Virus record (IMG/VR): IMGVR_UViG_3300015360_000118
Location: 1 to 34,721 of that record
Source of the DNA: a virus
Direction: 5' to 3' (one strand)
Length of the DNA: 34,721 nucleotides
Shown here piece by piece: positions 29,688 through 34,721 of this stretch. The position numbers were made by a program, and so were the translations under genes. The first letter of the stretch is position 1, and the number at the start of each line of letters is the position of its first letter. The notes beneath the pieces were generated by a model. That model was not told the DNA's origin. It saw only the letters and a list, made by a program, of their open reading frames with translations, and made no database searches.

Positions 29688-30539
29688 ATGAACAACGTCG
29701 CCAAAGAATTAGAGACAACCGCCGAAATCATAGAAGTAACGGAACCAAGAACAATCCAGACGCACTACCAAGATAATTCAATCGAAAGTTTTATTAGTGC
29801 TGCAATCGCACAACAACTACCAATTGAAACCATTAAAGAGTTCTTGGTAATGAGAAAAGAACTAAAGGCAGACCAAGCAAAAGAATCCTTTACAATCGCA
29901 ATGGCACAGTTTCAAAAAGACTGTCCCGTGATCGCAAAGACCAAAGAAGTGAAGAACAAGGAAGGGAAAGTTACGTACCGGTATGCGCTGCTTGACTCTA
30001 TTATTATTCAAGTGAAAGACGTACTTGGAGAAAATAAGCTTTCGTATGATTTTAGTGAAGCTAGGAACAAAGAAGACGGGACAATGACGGTAACGTGTAC
30101 TATCACGCACTCGCTCGGTCACACTAAAAGCAGTTCTTTCACTGTAGAAATCGGAACCGAAGCGTACATGACTGATGTACAAAAACACGGCGCTCGCAAC
30201 ACTTTTGCCAAGCGATACGCTTTTATTAACGTTCTCGGTATTGTTACTGGAGACGAAGACACTGACGCAAAAGAAATTTTGAGTCCGGAGGACAAGAAGC
30301 AAGCCGCCAAAGAAGAACTGCAAAACAGGGACGTATCAATGGAGCTTTCTGTAATCAGTAGTTGCAAAGACTTGGAGTCACTCAAGCGTATTTGGATTGG
30401 ATTGTCTCCAGCACAACGCGAGAATGAAAAGCTTATCGAAGTAAAAGAGACAATGAAAATTAAACTCGAACAGGACGCAGCCGAAGAAGGCGAGCAAAAA
30501 GAAGAAGCGGGCAACGAGGTAAGCGATAAGAAATCTTAA
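29688..30539 (+). CDS. erf: ERF-family single-strand annealing protein
   Basis: A 283-residue protein that should anneal complementary single strands during phage recombination. The ERF core spans about 35-195: SFISAAIAQQLPIETIKEFL, KESFTIAMAQFQKDCPVI, then YALLDSIIIQVKDVLGENKLSY, and the signature QKHGARNTFAKRYAFINVLGI at 166-186, followed by GDEDTDA. The last 80 residues are an acidic helical tail typical of annealing proteins. The YqaJ nuclease starts one base after its stop, making a two-component recombination pair like Red or RecET. Confidence 0.92.
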   Translation: MNNVAKELETTAEIIEVTEPRTIQTHYQDNSIESFISAAIAQQLPIETIKEFLVMRKELKADQAKESFTIAMAQFQKDCPVIAKTKEVKNKEGKVTYRYALLDSIIIQVKDVLGENKLSYDFSEARNKEDGTMTVTCTITHSLGHTKSSSFTVEIGTEAYMTDVQKHGARNTFAKRYAFINVLGIVTGDEDTDAKEILSPEDKKQAAKEELQNRDVSMELSVISSCKDLESLKRIWIGLSPAQRENEKLIEVKETMKIKLEQDAAEEGEQKEEAGNEVSDKKS

Positions 30540-30540
30540 T

Positions 30541-31281
30541 ATGAGAATACTAGAATTAGAGCAGGGCTCCGAGGAGTGGCTAAAAGCCAGAGAGGGTAAA
30601 ATTACCGGCACAAAGCTTAAGGAGGTAGCCAGCGCAAGTACCCCGTTAAAAGCTGACATCATAAACGAGCTCGACAAAAGCAGTCTTCTTTATAAGAAGA
30701 CTGCCACAATCCCCCAACTTATGGCGTTATTACCACCGGCAGCGCAGCAAATGTTGAAGTCTCGAATTCCAAAAAAACTTGGTTTTTATGAAATTCTTGC
30801 CGAAAAAATTGCTTACGAAAAAGGGGACGCAAATCCTATGGACAGAGGAACCGAACTTGAGCCAGAAGCTCGAGCAGCCGTAGCAGCAAAGCTTAATAAA
30901 GAAATTGTAGAAGTAGGTATTTGTGTGCATGATAAACACGATGATATATCTGTTTCTCCCGACGGACTCATTTACGAAAAAGACAAGCCCGTGTATGCAG
31001 TAGAGATTAAGTGTCTATCAACCGCTCGCCACCTACAAGCCCTTGTTGAGCAAAAAATTCCTGATGATTATAAGTTTCAAGTGTTGCAATACTTCATTGT
31101 AATTGACGAACTGGAGGTGCTTTTCTTCTCGTTTTACGACCCCCGTATTGTAGGACACGAACTTGTAATTATTGAAGTTCACCGAGACGAAGTACAAAAA
31201 GAAGTGGAGCAGTGGTTCAACTACCAAGTGGAAACTCTTGCCGAAATCAATGATTTAGCAACTTTATACAGCAATTATTAA
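30541..31281 (+). CDS. YqaJ-like exonuclease
   Basis: A 246-residue PD-(D/E)XK nuclease expected to resect DNA ends for the ERF protein. Visible family blocks: GSEEWLKAREGKITGTKL at 9-26, DRGTELEPEAR at 101-111, SPDGLI with Asp141, VEIK at 154-157 (Glu155, Lys157) and FQVLQYF at 179-185. These supply the metal-binding and catalytic residues, so it looks active. It is coupled with the ERF gene and followed by a coiled-coil gene at one base distance. Confidence 0.9.
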   Translation: MRILELEQGSEEWLKAREGKITGTKLKEVASASTPLKADIINELDKSSLLYKKTATIPQLMALLPPAAQQMLKSRIPKKLGFYEILAEKIAYEKGDANPMDRGTELEPEARAAVAAKLNKEIVEVGICVHDKHDDISVSPDGLIYEKDKPVYAVEIKCLSTARHLQALVEQKIPDDYKFQVLQYFIVIDELEVLFFSFYDPRIVGHELVIIEVHRDEVQKEVEQWFNYQVETLAEINDLATLYSNY

Positions 31282-31282
31282 C

Positions 31283-31741
31283 ATGGAACTTTCAGTGAGG
31301 AGCGTTTTAGAGGTTTTTGTCCCAATTGTGGCAGAACTTAAAGCCCTAGCAAAACAAGCTCAAGAGGTGGACGTGACAAATGAAAGAGAGGTAAACAATT
31401 GCAGACTAGAACTTAAAAATAAACGAGTCGAAATAACAAAAAAGTGCAAAGAGTATCGAGACGGCGCCAACGCTTTCTCCTTGGCAATTACTGCCTTTGA
31501 GAAAGAACTTATAGAAATTATTGAACCACAGAAGGAGATCGAAGCCGAAGCTGCCGTACAAGAAGTAGAAAAAATCAAGAAGCGAGAGCGAGCAGAAAAG
31601 TACAAGTCTTTTCGAGCAGAGTTTGGTTGGACAGAGGAAAGAGCTGTCCACTTCTACGAGAAGGTAGAAGTGGACAGAAGTGGAGAACGTGTCATTTTAT
31701 TCAAAAGGGTTGGTGAGTTTAACCTTTATTTGTTGGAATAA
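31283..31741 (+). CDS. Coiled-coil protein, DUF1351-like
   Basis: A 152-residue protein dominated by a long helix from about 14 to 115 (VAELKALAKQAQEVDVTNER, LELKNKRVEITKKCKEYRDG, EKELIEIIEPQKEIEAEAA). Its layout resembles DUF1351 proteins, which often lie beside annealing protein and nuclease genes in phages. A role as partner in recombination is inferred from that context. The C-terminal 35 residues form a small strand-rich end (VILFKRVGEFNLYLLE). Confidence 0.55.
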   Translation: MELSVRSVLEVFVPIVAELKALAKQAQEVDVTNEREVNNCRLELKNKRVEITKKCKEYRDGANAFSLAITAFEKELIEIIEPQKEIEAEAAVQEVEKIKKRERAEKYKSFRAEFGWTEERAVHFYEKVEVDRSGERVILFKRVGEFNLYLLE

Positions 31742-31744
31742 TTT

Positions 31745-32221
31745 ATGGCAAAAGAAGGCGCAAAAAGAACCGAATTGTTCACTATCCTTGGAGAATTTAA
31801 GGAGGTTCATAATAAAGAAACCGGCTATAACGAAGCTCGCTTTGTGCCTAAAAGTACAAAACACTTCCGGACTATGTCTTACGGTGCGCCGAAGAACAAA
31901 TTGATCGCGGCAACTTTCTACAACACTGTTTCCAGCCGCTCACGTAACCAAGTCGCGTATCACTTTGTTTTATTGGGGTATATAGCTAAATATACTGGCT
32001 ATACGGTCGATGAGCTCCACGACGCTACAATGCGCATAGTGTTTGGAACAAAAGTAATCAAGCTAAACGGTGAAGAAATAACAGTTCGAAAAAGCTTAAG
32101 CACCACTGCAAATCTTCCAAAATATGAAGCAGTAGAGCTTATTGAGTACGACTTGGAGCTTTGCAAGCAATTAGAAATAAAGGTACCGACCAAGGAGGAG
32201 CTTGGCTACGTGTCCGATTAA
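31745..32221 (+). CDS. NinB/Orf-like recombination protein (tentative)
   Basis: A 158-residue protein. Residues about 66-95 (SRNQVAYHFVLLGYIAKYTGYTVDELHD) followed by KSLSTTANLPKYEAVELIEY and LEIKVPTKEEL match a phage pattern I associate with NinB/Orf-type recombination mediators: Q-x-x-Y, a helix, 'TGYT.DELH', then 'ST..L....'. Such proteins load annealing proteins on single strands, which fits a place between ERF/YqaJ and replication genes. The exact family is uncertain. Confidence 0.5.
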   Translation: MAKEGAKRTELFTILGEFKEVHNKETGYNEARFVPKSTKHFRTMSYGAPKNKLIAATFYNTVSSRSRNQVAYHFVLLGYIAKYTGYTVDELHDATMRIVFGTKVIKLNGEEITVRKSLSTTANLPKYEAVELIEYDLELCKQLEIKVPTKEELGYVSD

Positions 32222-32230
32222 CAGTTCCCT

Positions 32231-32689
32231 ATGAGTGAGAAGAAATCTAGCGAAGAAATAAAGCACCAGCTCTCTCTACTCCGTTGGCTTATGTCACAGC
32301 CTAGTCCAAGGGCAGCAATAGAAAAAGCGCATAAATTGCTCATGGAATTACAAGTAGTCAAAATTGAAAAGGACGAAGACTATACTGCCGAGTTTTTGGA
32401 GTATTGGGCAGTCTACCCAAAGAAGGTAGGAAAAGGAGACGCATACCGAAAGTGGCAAACACTCGTAAAAAGCGAGAAGAAAAAAGAACAGATTATTGCC
32501 AGTGTTCAGCAGCACAAAGGTACGACACGTTGGAAAGAAGAAGACGGTAAATATATTCCTAACCCCGCGACGTTTTTGCACCAGAAACGTTTTGACGACG
32601 AAATAACGACGCCAGAACAAAAAATAGAGCCAAAATTCCGTTATGAGTACGACGCCGCCAGTAATAGTGTTAAAGAAATTCCTATATGA
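32231..32689 (+). CDS. Replication-organiser-like protein
   Basis: A 152-residue protein. Residues 55-76 (FLEYWAVYPKKVGKGDAYRKW) and 108-123 (YIPNPATFLHQKRFDD) are the paired signatures of the C-terminal domain found in many phage replisome organisers and DnaT-like helicase loaders. The usual N-terminal winged-helix origin-binding domain is missing or reduced to about 45 helical residues, so it may recruit the host helicase without binding an origin alone. Its TGA overlaps the ATG of the nuclease gene. Confidence 0.65.
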   Translation: MSEKKSSEEIKHQLSLLRWLMSQPSPRAAIEKAHKLLMELQVVKIEKDEDYTAEFLEYWAVYPKKVGKGDAYRKWQTLVKSEKKKEQIIASVQQHKGTTRWKEEDGKYIPNPATFLHQKRFDDEITTPEQKIEPKFRYEYDAASNSVKEIPI

Positions 32690-33105
32690 CAAATGCAAAA
32701 AAGAAGGGCAATGTATGGGAAAACAAGCTTGCTAATTGGCTTCGTAGCCACGGTTTCAAGGCTACAAAAGACCCTTCCAGTGGCTCTCACTCGGAACGAG
32801 GGGACATTGTGAACAACATGAACCTCACTATTGAAAGTAAATCATGCAAAAAAGTAAGTCTCATGGAGTGGTGGAAACAGGTGGACTACGCCGCCAGCCA
32901 GCAAAGGAACGAGCCGTGCTTATTTATTCACATTGACGGTATGTCGGACAACGAGTGGCTTGTAGTAATGCACTCCGAAGATTGGATTGAACACATGAAA
33001 GCAGACGATAATGTAGAGCAAACTTATCAAGACCCCAAAGCGAAGTACGCTCTTAATAATGCACGAGAAGCGTTACGAGTCGCTCTTAAGTACCTAGAAT
33101 TATGA
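32686..33105 (+). CDS. PD-(D/E)XK nuclease, Holliday-junction-resolvase-like
   Basis: A 139-residue protein with the layout of small archaeal-type Hjc resolvases: Glu12 in KGNVWENKLANWLRSHGF, Asp40 in SERGDIV, and Glu50-x-Lys52 in LTIESKS, followed by a helix MEWWKQVDYAA. All active-site residues are present. It should cut branched DNA formed by recombination before packaging. Coupled by ATGA overlaps to both neighbours. A restriction-like nicking function is the alternative. Confidence 0.75.
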   Translation: MTNAKKKGNVWENKLANWLRSHGFKATKDPSSGSHSERGDIVNNMNLTIESKSCKKVSLMEWWKQVDYAASQQRNEPCLFIHIDGMSDNEWLVVMHSEDWIEHMKADDNVEQTYQDPKAKYALNNAREALRVALKYLEL

Positions 33106-33476
33106 ATGAAGAAGATTATAAAATTGTTGAAGCAATGGAAAGAACTAGCAAAATGAACAACATAAACGCCATAAATGCCGAGACGCGGCTTAAAGCACAG
33201 TCTCAACAGACTGACGACCACTTGGCAGCAATACTTATCGCAGTCTATTCTATGCCACCAGAAGCCCGTACGCCGGTGCTGGAGAAGTATTATCACAATC
33301 TACAGACAATGATGGAAGCACGAGTAAAGAAAGCGCTTATAGCGAGCATAAACCCTTGCCAAGTGTGCCAAGGAGACGGTTATATCGACATTGACGGCGA
33401 CGCTGGCGAGCATGGTTGGGATAAAATAGGAGAAAAGCCTTGTCCGTTGTGTTACCCAGAATTTAAAAAGGAATAA
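33102..33476 (+). CDS. Zinc-finger protein of unknown function
   Basis: A 124-residue protein. The first 80 residues are helical. The C-terminus has a DnaJ-like zinc site: CQVCQGDGYIDIDGD (Cys86, Cys89) and CPLC (Cys114, Cys117). The CxxCxGxG spacing is that of a single DnaJ cysteine-rich knuckle. It is coupled to the nuclease gene. It may bind DNA or a replication partner; no enzyme motif is seen. Confidence 0.6.
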   Translation: MNEEDYKIVEAMERTSKMNNINAINAETRLKAQSQQTDDHLAAILIAVYSMPPEARTPVLEKYYHNLQTMMEARVKKALIASINPCQVCQGDGYIDIDGDAGEHGWDKIGEKPCPLCYPEFKKE

Positions 33477-33478
33477 AT

Positions 33479-33625
33479 ATGAGTTGGAAAGAATATTACG
33501 CCGGAGTGCGGTTTATAAAAAACACTTCCGGCACAGGAGGAGAAGCCGTACACCGACTTAAAGAGTGGAAAAAACATGCTCTACCGTTAGTAAATCAGAA
33601 GCTTAATCAAGAGCAATATGTTTGA
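33479..33625 (+). CDS. Hypothetical small basic protein
   Basis: A 48-residue protein starting two bases after the zinc-finger gene (TAAATATG). Basic and helical in its second half (AVHRLKEWKKHALPLVNQKL). Its last codons overlap the start of the next gene by eight bases. No family is recognised. Tight packing on both sides supports it. Confidence 0.5.
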   Translation: MSWKEYYAGVRFIKNTSGTGGEAVHRLKEWKKHALPLVNQKLNQEQYV

Positions 33626-33794
33626 GTTTCTCATGCCTATTTTTACGACATTTCTCGTAACAACAACCGGCTTTACTGTAGACCTAGAAGAAGGGCACAA
33701 GTATGAATTTATACGTACCTCGACCAGTACAGCAGCCGTCTACGTCGACCAGAAGCTCCAGTATACGCTCACAGAAGGAGTTATAAACAGGTAG
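33618..33794 (+). CDS. Hypothetical small exported or structural protein
   Basis: A 58-residue protein. The first 20 residues are moderately hydrophobic (FEFLMPIFTTFLVTTTGF) and could be a weak signal sequence. The rest is strand-rich (YEFIRTSTSTAAVYVDQKLQYTL). It ends three bases before the promoter at 33797, closing the recombination operon. No family is recognised. Confidence 0.45.
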   Translation: MFEFLMPIFTTFLVTTTGFTVDLEEGHKYEFIRTSTSTAAVYVDQKLQYTLTEGVINR

Positions 33795-33796
33795 TC

Positions 33797-33825
33797 TTGT
33801 AGGCAAGCGGGCAAGCGTGTATAAT
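33797..33825 (+). promoter_or_regulatory. Promoter of the regulator operon with tandem repeat spacer
   Basis: TTGTAG (33797-33802) and TATAAT (33820-33825), 17 bp apart, with GGCAAGCG twice between them. From the -35 through the -10 it is identical to the promoter at 29003. The surrounding sequence differs, so the element itself is conserved. Initiation near 33832 would place a hairpin at the 5' end. Confidence 0.8.
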
Positions 33826-33830
33826 GTAAC

Positions 33831-33849
33831 TAGTTTCAGTAAGAAACTA
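33831..33849 (+). other. 5'-terminal RNA hairpin
   Basis: TAGTTTC (33831-33837) pairs with GAAACTA (33843-33849) around AGTAA. It starts about six bases after the -10 hexamer, at the expected transcript start, where it would protect the RNA 5' end. A comparable hairpin with a 5-base loop follows the repeat at 26899. Confidence 0.5.
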
Positions 33850-33908
33850 TCGGAAGCTTTGTAAGTGACGAAGGTAAAAAAATTAACGGGGTATGTAAAT
33901 GTGTAGAC

Positions 33909-33980
33909 ATGAACGAACTACTCGTTGTACTTCACACACTAGACGCAGAATATTTAGTAGAACTTAAAAAAATTACATAA
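33909..33980 (+). CDS. Possible 23-residue peptide
   Basis: A very short frame (MNELLVVLHTLDAEYLVELKKIT) after the promoter and hairpin, with its stop in a TAATATG junction to the next small gene. GGGG at 33889-33892 is too far for a ribosome site. It is supported only by the junction and by filling the gap; it could be a leader peptide. Confidence 0.3.
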   Translation: MNELLVVLHTLDAEYLVELKKIT

Positions 33981-33981
33981 T

Positions 33982-34077
33982 ATGACCATTTCAGACAAAG
34001 TCACCATTGCAATAATTGCTCTTTTCCCACTTTATTTGATCGCTCGTACCCTTACCACGACGTTTACTTTGTCTTAA
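33982..34077 (+). CDS. Tiny membrane peptide
   Basis: A 31-residue peptide with one hydrophobic segment (TIAIIALFPLYLIARTL at about 8-24) and short polar ends. It starts in a TAATATG junction and ends 11 bases before the next gene. Tiny membrane peptides are common in phage early regions, but no family is recognised. Confidence 0.4.
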   Translation: MTISDKVTIAIIALFPLYLIARTLTTTFTLS

Positions 34078-34088
34078 CTACAACACCG

Positions 34089-34484
34089 ATGAGTAAAAAA
34101 ATTAGTTTAAACTTTGAACCAAAAGTGACTAAGATACCAAGCGTGGAGGAGAGGGTGGATAAAGTATTTCAAGAAGTAATGGCTGACATAGGAAAACACT
34201 ACAAAGTAAGTGACAGGCTATCCGACATTTTAAGCGACAGTCTTAGTGAAAGACTTGCCCAAACCCTCACCGCAGACCGCACCGCCCTACTGACCGAGCT
34301 GAGGGATAGTGGACTGTTGGAAGAAAAGCCAGTAAATATCTGTGGTTTTAATTTTAAAGGAGTCACTGTGGAAACAGAGGATGCTGTTGAGATTATTTTT
34401 GCGTATGAAAAGATAGGTCACAACACCCTAGCCAGAGCAATCAAAGCCCGCCTCGATGAACTTATTAAAATAAATAATGTATGA
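34089..34484 (+). CDS. Hypothetical helical protein
   Basis: A 131-residue protein. A repetitive serine/aspartate helix (VSDRLSDILSDSLSERLAQTL, about 41-60) may form a coiled coil, and a C-terminal domain contains a strand pair (NICGFNFKGVTVET) and a helix (GHNTLARAIKARLDELI). It is coupled by ATGA to the XRE/HigA-like gene. That arrangement could be a regulator pair or a toxin-antitoxin-like pair, but the protein shows no HigB/RelE motif, so this stays open. Confidence 0.5.
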   Translation: MSKKISLNFEPKVTKIPSVEERVDKVFQEVMADIGKHYKVSDRLSDILSDSLSERLAQTLTADRTALLTELRDSGLLEEKPVNICGFNFKGVTVETEDAVEIIFAYEKIGHNTLARAIKARLDELIKINNV

Positions 34485-34720
34485 CAAAACAAGTTACACC
34501 ATTGGAGTATATTGAGTACGTTATGGAACAAATGGGCTGGAACCAGAGGGATTTATTAAAAATGGGATGCAATAATCAGCAAAGCCACATCTCCGAAATG
34601 CTCAGCGGAAAAAGACGGTTAAATATAAAATTTATTAGAGTCTTCTTAGAGCAAAGTCATAGAATGAGTATGGCCTACATGCTCTTGGCAGATTATAAAC
34701 TTATTAAATCCACTAAATAA
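34481..34720 (+). CDS. XRE/HigA-like helix-turn-helix regulator
   Basis: A 79-residue protein with an XRE-type DNA-binding domain: PLEYIEYVMEQMGWNQRDLL, the recognition part QQSHISEMLSGKRRLN at about 33-48 and a closing helix (KFIRVFLEQ). The N-terminal LEYI and the ISEMLSGKRRLN string are those of HigA-type antitoxins and related phage regulators. It could bind the GGCAAGCG repeat promoters, one of which drives its own operon. That link is an inference. The stop codon ends one base before the window edge. Confidence 0.8.
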   Translation: MTKQVTPLEYIEYVMEQMGWNQRDLLKMGCNNQQSHISEMLSGKRRLNIKFIRVFLEQSHRMSMAYMLLADYKLIKSTK

Positions 34721-34721
34721 C

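Noticed and set aside
26899-33817. CRISPR-like or iteron array from the GGCAAGCG repeats
   Set aside because: Only three widely separated copies of a two-unit repeat exist, two of them inside promoters; an origin iteron array would be clustered.
1-34721. Complete circular genome
   Set aside because: The first frame has no start codon even when the two ends are joined, apart from an internal ATG at 26, and no terminal repeat is visible, so completeness cannot be claimed.

Overview
The window is a stretch of a tailed-phage genome with every supported gene on the + strand. Terminase, a P22/T7-type portal, an N4-gp56-type major capsid protein, a connector, a beta-propeller-like tail protein, fibres and one giant probable internal virion protein, with no sheath, tube or tape measure, point to a short-tailed (podovirus-like) virion. 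I see no integrase, DNA polymerase, primase, RNA polymerase or tRNA. The DNA looks A+T-rich and reads in the standard code. The host cannot be fixed from sequence. The lysozyme-like protein and a dockerin-type loop are styles I associate with Patescibacteria (CPR) and their phages, but that is a weak inference.

Layout. 1-3990: packaging block with TerS, three small unknown genes, a peptide-deformylase-like protein, TerL and a small zinc-ribbon protein. 3990-4990: a 1 kb stretch without a credible gene, packed with nested RNA helices, two intrinsic terminators and several extended -10 promoters; it is the most striking part of the window. 4991-18841: portal, scaffold, capsid, decoration, connector and tail/fibre genes, with strong hairpins in several intercistronic gaps. 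18859-26757: a 2632-residue protein that combines modules typical of 'large polyvalent proteins', including a ParB-like DGHHR motif and an HELGH metallopeptidase motif. 26757-28487: lysis block with small membrane proteins, a spanin-like protein, a lysozyme-like enzyme, a holin-like protein and a T7-lysozyme-type amidase. 28488-29040: a regulatory knot with a long inverted repeat, tiny overlapping genes, a 15-nt perfect complement of a canonical 16S rRNA 3' tail, and a terminator. 29077-33794: recombination/replication block with KGG protein, ERF annealing protein, YqaJ nuclease, NinB-like protein, replication-organiser-like protein and a PD-(D/E)XK nuclease. 33797-34720: a short operon ending in an XRE/HigA-like regulator.

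Regulation visible in the DNA. The promoters at 29003 and 33797 are near-identical: TTGTAG, a 17-bp spacer, TATAAT. The spacer is built from a tandem GGCAAGCG repeat. A third copy of the repeat lies at 26899 ahead of the lysis genes. Other promoters are extended -10 types (TGnTATAAT or TGnTATTAT). Most virion genes have no Shine-Dalgarno sequence and start after an A-rich leader or a TAATATG junction, whereas genes near 28.6-29.1 kb carry perfect SD sequences.

Inferred working order: the two matching promoters would drive the early recombination and regulator operons together, and the extended -10 promoters would drive the structured RNAs and the morphogenesis operon. The lysis genes sit directly after the giant virion gene. 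The window starts inside a gene and ends one base after a stop codon, so it may be only part of the genome.
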